DNA of 31,420 nt. Origin: Actinobacteria bacterium UBA5176 (GTDB lineage Bacteria; Actinomycetota; UBA4738). The translations under genes and the position numbers were made by a program. How positions within the stretch are numbered: the first letter of the stretch is position 1; each line of letters begins with the position of its first letter. The notes beneath the pieces were generated by a model, which worked only from the letters and a program-made list of their open reading frames with translations, was not told the origin of the DNA and made no database searches. The stretch lies in NCBI GenBank assembly GCA_002413305.1, contig DHWS01000124.1, positions 1 through 31,420 on the forward strand, given 5' to 3'. Positions 1 to 7,632 of the stretch are shown piece by piece.

Positions 1-208
1 CTGCATCCACCGCCCGGTCCGGCGTCCGTGCCGTAGGGACGCGAGCGCCCGCGAAGCTAAAGGCTGCTCAGGCGCTACCCTGAACAGGCGCAACCTTCTC
101 CCCCGAGCCGGGCGCGAAATCACGCGCTCGGGGGATTCCCTGCGACTTCCGCTCAGGCCTAGTGTGACGCCCTCCAGCCGTGCCCGCGACGAGCGAAAGG
201 GAGCCGTC

Positions 209-2572
209 ATGGGCAACAACGGCCCGGCCTCTGGTTTCAGCCACCTCCTCACTGATGAGTCCCTGCAAGCGCTGAAGGACGCTCTCGGAACGACCGTTGT
301 GCCTTCCGGCGCCCAGATCGAACCGGAGCGGGCCAACTTCCGGGCCCTGATCATGGCCAATCCCAACTACTTCGGGAACATGGCGGAGACGGGCCTCGCC
401 CCCACGGCGGAGATGTCGCTGAACACCGGGTACGAGCAGATCGGCTGCGTCGGCCTGAACCCCCAGTTCGACCGGCTCGAGGCCATCGTGTCGATCAAGC
501 GGGACGCCGGATACGGGGGCGACGTTTGCACGGTCGGGACCCCCGAGTGCGTGCGCTTCTACCTCTCCTCCGACGGCGGGGCCACGTGGGAAGACGAAGG
601 ACTGGTCAGCTTCATGGCCCACGACATCACGGGCCCGAAGCCGCTCGAGTATTCGGTGGCGCTGCAGGTCGACCCTGCGAAGAAGTTCTGCACCAGCCCG
701 AACCTCCTGCGGGTGCGGGCCATCCTCTCCTGGAACACGCCGCCGCCACCGAACACGCCCGGCTACTCGCCGGTGTGGGGGAACGCGGCGGACGGGAACG
801 TGCAGGTCGCCCCCGGATTCTTCCTCCCCTTTGGAGAGCTGCTCAAGGAGCACGCCGTGGAGCTTCCCGCGGCGATCACGGACGCGATCGATGTGAACAA
901 GCCCGTCCCCGGCCCGGGACCCGATCCCGGCCCGCTCTCGATCCAGGAGCTCCTCGCCGGGAACGCCGAGGCGCAGGTTCCTCTCCACCGCCTCTTGTTC
1001 GCTCACGTCGATGGAGCCCTCCAGGCCCCCCATCCGCTCGCCGCCATGCCGATCAAGGCGAAAGCCGGTGGGCTGGGCATGCCAGCGGGGGCGGTCGTCG
1101 CAGCGCCGGCCCCGATGCTTCCTCCGGGCCTGGCCTCGATCGCCGGACAGATCGACCTGGCGAAGTTGATCGCCGCCCTCCTGCAGACGAACGGCGACAC
1201 CACGTACGAGCAACTCGACTGCGTGGGGCTCGACCCCAACCAGAACACCCTTGAGGGCGTCCTGACGGTCAAGCTCTCAAGCGGGTATTCCGGGCCTCCG
1301 TGTTCGGCCGGGAGCCGCGAGTACGTCGCGTTCTGGGTGGACTGGAACGACGGCGCCGGGTGGACCTATTCGGGGACGACCAGCGTGAACGTTCACGACT
1401 TCACGCCCCTCCCGGTGGGCGGGCTCCAGTACAGCATGTTCCTTCCGGTCGACCTCACCTCCCACCGCCGGCCGTGTACGGAAGGCGCCCAGATCGCGAA
1501 GGTCAGAGCCATCCTGTCGTGGCAATCGCCACCCCCGCCGGCCAACCCCGACTTCGTCCCGCACTGGGGCAACCGGGTGGAGTCCCTGGTGGAGATCGCT
1601 CCCGGCGTGCCGCCCCAGCCGGGCACGCACGTGCCCTTCATCGAGACGGTGGGGAGCATGGCCGTGTCGAGCATCAACGGGACCACGGGCCTCGCCAACG
1701 GCTTGGCCGTGGCGGTCGGCTTCACGGCGCAGGACAGTCCCTTCGGCGGCCTGATCTACCTGACCGGCCACCTCGCGTATCCGCCCGACGTGTTGGGCGG
1801 CGGGGCCACGCCCCTTCGATACCGGCTCCTGGTCAGCAGCGACGGGGGGACGACGTGGCAGCCGGTGACGTCCTCCTTCACGGTCTGGCTGACCACGCTC
1901 ACCAACGGCGTGTGGAGCGGGCCGAACCCCACCACGCAGGCCCCAGTCGAAGCCGACGGATGGTACGAGTACCTGGAGGATCTGACCGGGCCCATGGGCA
2001 GCGGCAACGCCATGCGCTTCGTGGCTCAGAACGTGCTTCACGCCTGGCAGACCGGATCGTCCATGGAGGGCATCTGGAAGCTGAAGATCGAGGCGAAGGA
2101 CCCGGCGAACCCACCGACGGTGTGGACGAGCAACACCGTGACGGTGTGCCTGGACAATGAAGCTCCCACCGTCGACCTCACGCTCACGTCGGGATCGTGC
2201 GACGACATCTCCATCGGAGATCCCGTGTCCGGCACGTACTCCGTCTCGGACGGCCAGAACCACCTGGGGTCGGTGAGCATCGCCATCCAGCCCGACAACT
2301 CCCCACCTCAGGCCGGCCGGATGACGATGACCCCCACCAGCCCCGCGGGTCCCGCGACGACCAGCACGATCCAATCGGCGGGCCGGTCTTACCCGACGCT
2401 TCCGACCTCGGGCGAGTCCGGAACGTGGGAGCTCGACACCACCGGCATGGGCAAGTGCGGGTACGTGGTTCGGATCGACGCGGTGGACCGAACGATCTGG
2501 AACAGTGGCGGTCCCGGCCTGTGGGCGGTTCCGGTAGTCCTGGGGTTCTGCCTCCGGGAGCCCGGATCCTGA
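209..2572 (+). CDS. Large tandem-domain protein of unknown function with Asp-box-like motifs
   Basis: I do not recognise a named family. The 787-residue protein contains two copies of one domain, at about residues 50-205 and 330-465. Both share a pattern of TYEQ/GYEQ...CVGL(N/D)P near the start, a Cys-containing GY(G/S)G..C segment, (V/S)..HD in the middle, then VRAILSW..PPPP and WGN near the end. The C-terminal third (about 470-787) looks like immunoglobulin-type beta sandwiches with several Cys. Asp-box-like SSDGGATW and SSDGGTTW motifs occur. No signal peptide or membrane helix is evident, so location is unclear. The ATG at 209 is preferred over an in-frame start at 164 because AAAGGGAG lies just upstream of it. 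Codon use is typical of a real GC-rich gene. It is followed on the same strand by the SLATT gene, which has its own promoter, so the two need not be co-transcribed. A structural or surface-binding role is only a guess. Confidence 0.8.
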   Translation: MGNNGPASGFSHLLTDESLQALKDALGTTVVPSGAQIEPERANFRALIMANPNYFGNMAETGLAPTAEMSLNTGYEQIGCVGLNPQFDRLEAIVSIKRDAGYGGDVCTVGTPECVRFYLSSDGGATWEDEGLVSFMAHDITGPKPLEYSVALQVDPAKKFCTSPNLLRVRAILSWNTPPPPNTPGYSPVWGNAADGNVQVAPGFFLPFGELLKEHAVELPAAITDAIDVNKPVPGPGPDPGPLSIQELLAGNAEAQVPLHRLLFAHVDGALQAPHPLAAMPIKAKAGGLGMPAGAVVAAPAPMLPPGLASIAGQIDLAKLIAALLQTNGDTTYEQLDCVGLDPNQNTLEGVLTVKLSSGYSGPPCSAGSREYVAFWVDWNDGAGWTYSGTTSVNVHDFTPLPVGGLQYSMFLPVDLTSHRRPCTEGAQIAKVRAILSWQSPPPPANPDFVPHWGNRVESLVEIAPGVPPQPGTHVPFIETVGSMAVSSINGTTGLANGLAVAVGFTAQDSPFGGLIYLTGHLAYPPDVLGGGATPLRYRLLVSSDGGTTWQPVTSSFTVWLTTLTNGVWSGPNPTTQAPVEADGWYEYLEDLTGPMGSGNAMRFVAQNVLHAWQTGSSMEGIWKLKIEAKDPANPPTVWTSNTVTVCLDNEAPTVDLTLTSGSCDDISIGDPVSGTYSVSDGQNHLGSVSIAIQPDNSPPQAGRMTMTPTSPAGPATTSTIQSAGRSYPTLPTSGESGTWELDTTGMGKCGYVVRIDAVDRTIWNSGGPGLWAVPVVLGFCLREPGS

Positions 2573-2670
2573 CCAACGAGCGCCTCGCCGATCACAAGCC
2601 TCCGCGTCCCACAGGGTCCGATGCTCGCGCGGTCGTCCGAACGGCCGCCAGACCATCACGCGCGTCGAAC

Positions 2671-2699
2671 TTGTGCCGGCCCAACCGCGTTGCTAGATT
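2671..2699 (+). promoter_or_regulatory. Promoter of the SLATT gene (TTGTGC, 17 bp, TAGATT)
   Basis: The hexamer TTGTGC (2671-2676) is separated by exactly 17 bp from TAGATT (2694-2699), which is preceded by TG one base upstream (extended -10). The expected transcription start is near 2706, some 35 bases before the ATG at 2741. This is one of the better sigma-70-type promoters in the window and separates the SLATT gene from the upstream tandem-domain gene. Confidence 0.5.
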
Positions 2700-2740
2700 C
2701 CACGAGGCGACTCTCCGGCCTCGTCGCTGAGGATGGGCGG

Positions 2741-3298
2741 ATGGCAACGGACCGCGGCGATTCCCTCACCAGCCTCGAGGCGGCCATCAATGCGAGCCTC
2801 TCGGACCCCCGCCGGCGCCAGTTCGTGACATCGCGGTGGCTCGACCAGACGCGGTGGATGGACAGGCGTGCCGTCGTCACGCGCAGGAACTACTTCGTGC
2901 TTCGGCTGACAACCATCGTCGGGGGCGTGGTGGCTCCCTCATTGTTCACGCTCCACCACGACGCGGCACACCTCGCCGGCGGGATCGTGAGTTTGATCGT
3001 CGCTGCCAGCGCGGCAGTCGAGGAGTTCTTCCATTATGGGGAACGCTGGCGACACTACCGCGCTACGGCTGAGTCCCTCAAGGCTGAGGGGTGGAAGTTC
3101 TTGGAGGTCGCCGATTGGTACGTGGCCGCATACAAGAGTGCCAACGGTCAACGGTTACCCGACACTCCGGAGGATATCTATCAGTGGTTCGTCGGACGCG
3201 TCGAGCGGATCATCGGGCTGGAGATCCAAACGTTCCTCTCGAAGATCGCCGAGGATCACCAGGATGGCGGGGACCACGGGCAAGCCAAGAAGAGCTGA
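2741..3298 (+). CDS. SLATT/DUF4231 two-helix membrane protein
   Basis: A 185-residue protein with the layout of the DUF4231/SLATT family. It has an N-terminal amphipathic region, then a pair of membrane helices at about residues 55-75 and 80-98 (RLTTIVGGVVAPSLF... and GGIVSLIVAASAAVEEFF), followed at once by the family's ERWRHYRATAESLKAEGWKF motif and a long helical C-terminal part. SLATT proteins are predicted membrane effectors, possibly pore-forming, in nucleotide-signalled conflict systems. The ATG at 2741 follows GAGG and fits the promoter at 2671-2699; an in-frame start at 2621 would add 40 residues with no family resemblance. It converges on the TIR-propeller gene, 65 bp away, and a SLOG-SLATT fusion lies 2.1 kb further on. 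A shared function is inferred from the neighbourhood, not shown. Confidence 0.85.
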   Translation: MATDRGDSLTSLEAAINASLSDPRRRQFVTSRWLDQTRWMDRRAVVTRRNYFVLRLTTIVGGVVAPSLFTLHHDAAHLAGGIVSLIVAASAAVEEFFHYGERWRHYRATAESLKAEGWKFLEVADWYVAAYKSANGQRLPDTPEDIYQWFVGRVERIIGLEIQTFLSKIAEDHQDGGDHGQAKKS

Positions 3299-3334
3299 AT
3301 CGGCGACCTCTCCTCCTCTGCGCCGCGGGATCGA

Positions 3335-3351
3335 ACGCCCCACCGAGGCGT
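3335..3351. terminator. Weak hairpin between convergent genes
   Basis: ACGCC (3335-3339) and GGCGT (3347-3351) can pair around a 7-base loop in the 65-bp gap between the convergent SLATT and TIR genes. A bidirectional terminator is expected in this position, but there is no clear T-run, so the call is weak. Confidence 0.2.
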
Positions 3352-3363
3352 CCTTGATCGTCT

Positions 3364-5262
3364 TCAGGGCATCAGATCCACGCCGCACAGGGATACCAAT
3401 GCCGAGGCCGCGCTCGCAGACGTCGAGGCGGACGGTGGACGGGACGCCGGGGCTCCGGTGGCGGCCGCCGTCACCGCCGTAGCTGTCGGCAGCAAATCGA
3501 ACGCGATCGTCGTGCTCGAGGTCACGGGCTGCCAGACCGGCCGGCACGGGACCCCCTCCAAGCTGACTTTCGTGATCTGCGTCCGGGTGGCCCCCGGGGT
3601 CGCCGTCATGACCCACAGACCGTACGAAGGTGGATCCCCGACCCCGGCCGAGAAGACAAGCTGATCGCCGTTGAAGGACCAAGAGGGCTGCAGCACGATA
3701 TGCCGCGCCCGCCATGTGGTCGTGAGGTCGACCGGCGCGCCGAGCTCCCCATCGGACTGCACCAGCACGGTGAGCAGGTCGAAGTTGTCATCCACCTTTG
3801 ATACGACGGCGATCTGACGGCCGTTCGGAGACCACGCCATCGGCCCTGTCACGGACAGCGTCGAGGACGAAGGCGCCCCACCCGTCCCTTCGGCAGGCAC
3901 GGATAGCACCGAGAGAACGGACCCGCCCTTCTGCGAGGCATTGACATAGGCGATCCGGGTTCCGTCCGGCGACCAGCGCAAGCCGGACGTCGCTCCTTTG
4001 AAGAGAACACGGGGATTCGAACCGTCCGACCGGACGACCCATAGGGCCCCCTCCTGCCGGTACGCGATCTCCGAGTGGTCCCCGACCATGCAGCCGCGGG
4101 CGGTTGGGAAACACGACCACGTCAATGAGCCCACACCCTTGGATGCCACGATCAGGCGGGTCTTGCCCGTATCGACGTCGACAGCGTTGATCCCTTCCCC
4201 ACCCTCGCTGTAGGCGATCTCGCTCCCCTGGGGAGACCAGTCGAACTTGATGGGGTGCAGTGAGGGGGGCAGCAGGGTTCGTTGGTGTCCGCCGTCCGCC
4301 TCCATGACGTCGAGCCGGTACCCAGAAGGCGTTTGGTCGACGAACGCCATCCGCGTGCCGTCCGGGGACCAGGCCGGGAACATCGCGCCGGAGCCCGCGG
4401 AGACCAGCCTCGGGCTCCCCTCGGCGGATGAAGCGACCAGGATGCCGAAGTCCGCGGTGGATCGGTGCAGGGCGACGGCGGTGACGCCTCCGGCCACCAG
4501 CACGGCGGCCAGGGCGGCCGCCGCGAGGACCCTTCGGCGCCGGCGGGGTGGACCGGCTGCCTTGGTCCCGCCGGTTCTGTCGGGTGGCGCGACGACGGCG
4601 ACCTCGGCCGGGCCGGGCCGGCCCTTCCCCGGGCCCGCCGGTACCTCGTCGCCTTCCATCCACGCTTCCTCGGAGGATGGCCCGGCCTCCGCAGGAGAGG
4701 CCATCGCCAGGTCGCCGGCGAGCTCGACGCCCAGCCTGGCCAGGACGTCCACCAGACGCCCCACGTCGTAGTGCCATCTGGACGACGAGATCTCAAGGGC
4801 GTTGCGCCGGCTGAGCCGGGCGATCGACTGTGGAAGGTCCGTCGTGCCCGGCATCCGGGCGCCTTGGACCAGGATAGGGATCACGCGGATGCTTCGATCC
4901 AGCGCCGCCTGGATCTCCTGCCGGACGTAGTCGATGGGATCCTCGAGGCGGCGGTGGCCGGACTCGTCGGTGATAGTCAGCCACTCTCTCCCGATCAGGG
5001 CGAGCAGGACGTCACACGACCCGACGCTCTCCTCGAGGACTTCTACGAAGTCGGCGCCGGGGTCGATCGTGTCGATGTCCATGAAGATCCGGCCGGGAAA
5101 CCGGGTGTCCAGCATGTCGAACAGGCGCCCCGCGGCGTCGGCGGTGTCCTCCCGTCGGTAGTTCAGGAACACCCGGAGCTTCCGACTGCCATGGCCCGTC
5201 GGCGGCACGCCGACGCTCACCCTCGGCGTGGCCCCTTCCGGAATGCCGCCTGAGCCATCCAT
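3364..5262 (-). CDS. TIR domain - transmembrane helix - PD40/TolB-like beta-propeller protein
   Basis: A 632-residue protein in three parts. Residues about 27-160 are a TIR domain (RVFLNYRREDTADAAGRLFD, FMDIDTIDPGADF, DVLLALIGREWL, RVIPILV). Glu116 in YVRQEIQAAL sits where TIR NADases carry their catalytic Glu. After a Pro/Gly-rich linker, RRRRR precedes one membrane helix (about 240-265), which by the positive-inside rule puts the TIR domain in the cytoplasm. The remainder is a propeller of PD40 repeats (AWSPDGTRMAFVD, RWSPDGTRIAYVN, AWSPNGRQIAVVS), predicted to lie outside. TIR domains are known to cleave NAD+ or make signal nucleotides from it; that this one does so is inferred. The ATG at 5262 is chosen because the only start further out, GTG 5340, lacks a ribosome site and adds an unlike tail. 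The gene lies 119 bp downstream of the SLOG-SLATT gene on the same strand, probably in one operon. Confidence 0.85.
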   Translation of the reverse strand: MDGSGGIPEGATPRVSVGVPPTGHGSRKLRVFLNYRREDTADAAGRLFDMLDTRFPGRIFMDIDTIDPGADFVEVLEESVGSCDVLLALIGREWLTITDESGHRRLEDPIDYVRQEIQAALDRSIRVIPILVQGARMPGTTDLPQSIARLSRRNALEISSSRWHYDVGRLVDVLARLGVELAGDLAMASPAEAGPSSEEAWMEGDEVPAGPGKGRPGPAEVAVVAPPDRTGGTKAAGPPRRRRRVLAAAALAAVLVAGGVTAVALHRSTADFGILVASSAEGSPRLVSAGSGAMFPAWSPDGTRMAFVDQTPSGYRLDVMEADGGHQRTLLPPSLHPIKFDWSPQGSEIAYSEGGEGINAVDVDTGKTRLIVASKGVGSLTWSCFPTARGCMVGDHSEIAYRQEGALWVVRSDGSNPRVLFKGATSGLRWSPDGTRIAYVNASQKGGSVLSVLSVPAEGTGGAPSSSTLSVTGPMAWSPNGRQIAVVSKVDDNFDLLTVLVQSDGELGAPVDLTTTWRARHIVLQPSWSFNGDQLVFSAGVGDPPSYGLWVMTATPGATRTQITKVSLEGVPCRPVWQPVTSSTTIAFDLLPTATAVTAAATGAPASRPPSASTSASAASALVSLCGVDLMP

Positions 5263-5381
5263 GTCGCGCGTCGCCCCCGAAGGCTTCCCTAGCGCAGGGT
5301 CGGCCCGTCTGTGCCCTTGCCGGCGAGTCTGGCCCAGCACCGGTGAGCTGACAAGAGGACATTCAGGGGATTCTTCGTTGG

Positions 5382-7007
5382 CTAGTAGGGAGGCTCCATC
5401 TCATGGATCCACTCCACGCCGCGCCAGTCGCTGTTCTCCTCCAAGGCGTTTCGGGCGATCTCGGCCGCGACGGCCCGGAGCCGTTCCAGGCTCTCCGCCT
5501 CCAGCAGGTCTCGCGTGCGCCGCGCCAGGTTCCGGACCATGCGCCGATTGCGTTCGGCATGACGCTGGAACTCGCGCTGGCCGACGACCCCGGTCACGGC
5601 CGCGCCGATGGCGGGAAGAGCGATGGAGGCGAACGTCAGCCAATGGGCCGAAGCGGACACAGCGATCTCGGGGCCCTCGGTGCGCTCCAGCCCGTGCAGC
5701 AGGGCTGCCACGAACGTCAGGCCGAACAGGATCTCAGCGGTCCGGTGGAGCACCTGATGCCAGCGGCCGAGCCGGCCCCTCCGCTTCGTGTGATAGCGGA
5801 TCTGGTCGGCGATCCAGACCGCCGACAGGTACTCGCGAAGCGCCGGCACATCCGCCTCGGTCGGCGCGAACGGTGGACGGAGCCGCCACAGCTCCTCGTG
5901 GGCCTGCGATGTCCAGTCGGCGGTGAAGGCACCCGGTTCGTCGCCCGGCGGACCTTCGGCATGCTCTCGGAGGTTCAGCCCGGTGAGGGCCAGGAAGAAG
6001 GACGAACGGAGCCGTTCGGCGAGGAGCCGACAATCGATCCACCGGTCGTGGATCCGCACGACCCGCTCCGCCGCCACGATCGCCAGCAGGGCGGTGAGCA
6101 GGCCCAGCTCGACCAGAGCGAACCTCGGTCGGGCCGGGAAGAACACCGCCACCGCTCCGGCGGTGGCCACCGCCGCGAGCGCCAGAACGATAACCGTGTA
6201 CGCCAGGCCGAAGAACCAGTTCCGGTACCGCAGGGCCAGAAGGTCGGCTCGGACGAATCCCGGCTGGACCCACGCCGCGAGCGTCCCGACCGGGAGCTCG
6301 CCGGTGGCGGGAATGTCCGGCCGGACGAGCGTGGCGTGCGTTTCGATGTTCCTCGCCGCGAGGCGCCGAGGGAGTCGAGCTGCCTCGAATCGCTGGATCG
6401 AACGAAGCGTCCCGGCCCGCTCCCGTCGCAGGCCGAGCCCCGGGTGGAGTTCGGTCCGGCCGCCGCCTTCGGTGTGGATCCAGATGGTGGGAACGCCCTG
6501 TCCCAGGGCGTAGGCGACGATCTCAGCGGTGCCGCCCTGACCCCCCGACGCCTCACCGTCCCAAAGCGCGATCAGGATGTCGGCCCGCCGCACGACCTGG
6601 CGGCCAGCTCGCTCATAGGCTTCCTCACGGCTTCCCAGAAGAGGCCCCGCCTCCACGGAGCTCGCCGACTCGAGCAGGCGCTCGAACTCCTCACGGGATC
6701 GCTCCGACTGGAAGTCCGTCGCGTACTCCTTCGAAGGCAGCGGGAGGACCGCCTCCAGGTCGCCGCCCGGCCGGGAGAGGATCTCCCTGGCGACCAGCCG
6801 GTCCGCTCCTTCGGCCAGCGCCGAGATCGCCGTGAACACCAGCGGGGTGTGGCGAACGTTCGGGATCAGCCCGGGGACGCGATCCAGTGCCTCCCGGATC
6901 CGGGCCTGCAGGGAAGCGTCGTCCGGCAGATCGCGGTGACCCGTCACCCCGACCCGCATCCGGAACGGGATCGAGCCTGGACCGCCCGGCCCCCGTTTGT
7001 CGCTCAT
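5382..7007 (-). CDS. SLOG nucleotide-sensor domain fused to a four-helix SLATT-like membrane part
   Basis: A 541-residue protein. Residues about 15-165 form a SLOG-type Rossmann domain: RVGVTGHRDL at the N-terminus, SALAEGADRLVAREIL, VLPLPSKEYATDF and a later ADILIALWDG...GGTAEIV segment. Two pairs of membrane helices follow, at about 260-315 and 424-472. The first pair ends in HDRWIDCRLLAERLR, very like the SLATT/DUF4231 signature. The second is followed by a charged helical tail. SLOG domains in known systems bind NAD-derived nucleotides (ThsA is the studied case) and SLATT parts are predicted membrane effectors, so this reads as a ligand-gated membrane protein; that is inference. The ATG at 7007 has an excellent GGGAGGGA site 3 bases upstream. 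It appears to be the first gene of an operon with the TIR-propeller protein. Confidence 0.85.
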   Translation of the reverse strand: MSDKRGPGGPGSIPFRMRVGVTGHRDLPDDASLQARIREALDRVPGLIPNVRHTPLVFTAISALAEGADRLVAREILSRPGGDLEAVLPLPSKEYATDFQSERSREEFERLLESASSVEAGPLLGSREEAYERAGRQVVRRADILIALWDGEASGGQGGTAEIVAYALGQGVPTIWIHTEGGGRTELHPGLGLRRERAGTLRSIQRFEAARLPRRLAARNIETHATLVRPDIPATGELPVGTLAAWVQPGFVRADLLALRYRNWFFGLAYTVIVLALAAVATAGAVAVFFPARPRFALVELGLLTALLAIVAAERVVRIHDRWIDCRLLAERLRSSFFLALTGLNLREHAEGPPGDEPGAFTADWTSQAHEELWRLRPPFAPTEADVPALREYLSAVWIADQIRYHTKRRGRLGRWHQVLHRTAEILFGLTFVAALLHGLERTEGPEIAVSASAHWLTFASIALPAIGAAVTGVVGQREFQRHAERNRRMVRNLARRTRDLLEAESLERLRAVAAEIARNALEENSDWRGVEWIHEMEPPY

Positions 7008-7352
7008 CGGTCCCTCCCGGCAACAGCAACCAACCGCCCTACGCTGCACTCGTTTCCACGTTCACGCAAGCCCTTCGCTTCCGTCCGAATGGGCAGCCGG
7101 CGAACCGGATACAACGCCCTCATTCGAGCAGCGAAGGCCCGGCACCAGGTGCTCGGTGAACCGGATCAAGCCATGGCACATGGGCAGCGGTAGGGCAAGC
7201 GACCGGTCGAATCGATCGAACGCCTATGCGAACTGGGGAGGATAGGCATCATATATCGGGTGATTTGGGGGGTGGACTCAGACCTGAGGAGATCCGGCGC
7301 CCCATAGGTCGGGACCGACCGCAGCCAGCTGCCCGGAACAGAGGAGACAGGG
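7008..7352. other. Gene-free divergent region with a 13-bp direct repeat
   Basis: These 345 bp separate the start of the SLOG-SLATT gene (minus) from the small zinc-binding gene (plus), so promoters in both directions are expected. No convincing -35/-10 pair was found. Two near-identical 13-mers, CGGCGAACCGGAT at 7098-7110 and CGGTGAACCGGAT at 7154-7166, lie in direct orientation 56 bp apart and could be regulator sites. Confidence 0.4.
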
Positions 7353-7631
7353 GTGGAAGACGGGATTGGCGGACCCCGGTGCGCCGGCTGTGGGGTTCCT
7401 CTCGTCCGTCGGACGCTTCCGAACGGAGCGCTCGAGGGGCTGACCGATTTCCTCCGGCGGAGCCATTGCTCCGCCCGCTGCAGGAGATCCGCGCAGACAG
7501 CGGTGTTCAGGGCCGTGTTCAGACCACCATCCGCCGAGGTGGGGGGCAAGCGCCGCTCCATACCGCCAGCCATTCATCCGCGCCAGTCGGCGAAGTCCAG
7601 TCCCCCGCCCGGCCCACTGGCGGACAGTTGA
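7353..7631 (+). CDS. Small CxxC...CxxxC zinc-binding-like protein
   Basis: A 92-residue product starting at GTG 7353, with a strong GAGGAG ribosome site at 7341-7346. Residues about 9-42 carry RCAGCGVPLVRRTLPNG, an LTDFLRRSHCSARC segment and then a basic stretch. The two Cys pairs and the spacing look like the small Cys-motif proteins common in actinobacteria and their phages. The second half is low-complexity and Pro/Ser-rich, with no recognisable domain, and may be the result of decay. Function is unknown. It runs convergent with the propeller lipoprotein, whose stop is at 7633. A real gene is favoured by the ribosome site plus the Cys pattern, but a chance reading frame is possible. Confidence 0.45.
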   Translation: MEDGIGGPRCAGCGVPLVRRTLPNGALEGLTDFLRRSHCSARCRRSAQTAVFRAVFRPPSAEVGGKRRSIPPAIHPRQSAKSSPPPGPLADS

Positions 7632-7632
7632 G

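Noticed and set aside
5403..7193. Long plus-strand open frame opposite the SLOG-SLATT gene
   Set aside because: It is antisense to a gene with clear domains and ribosome site, and its own product is low-complexity and charged.
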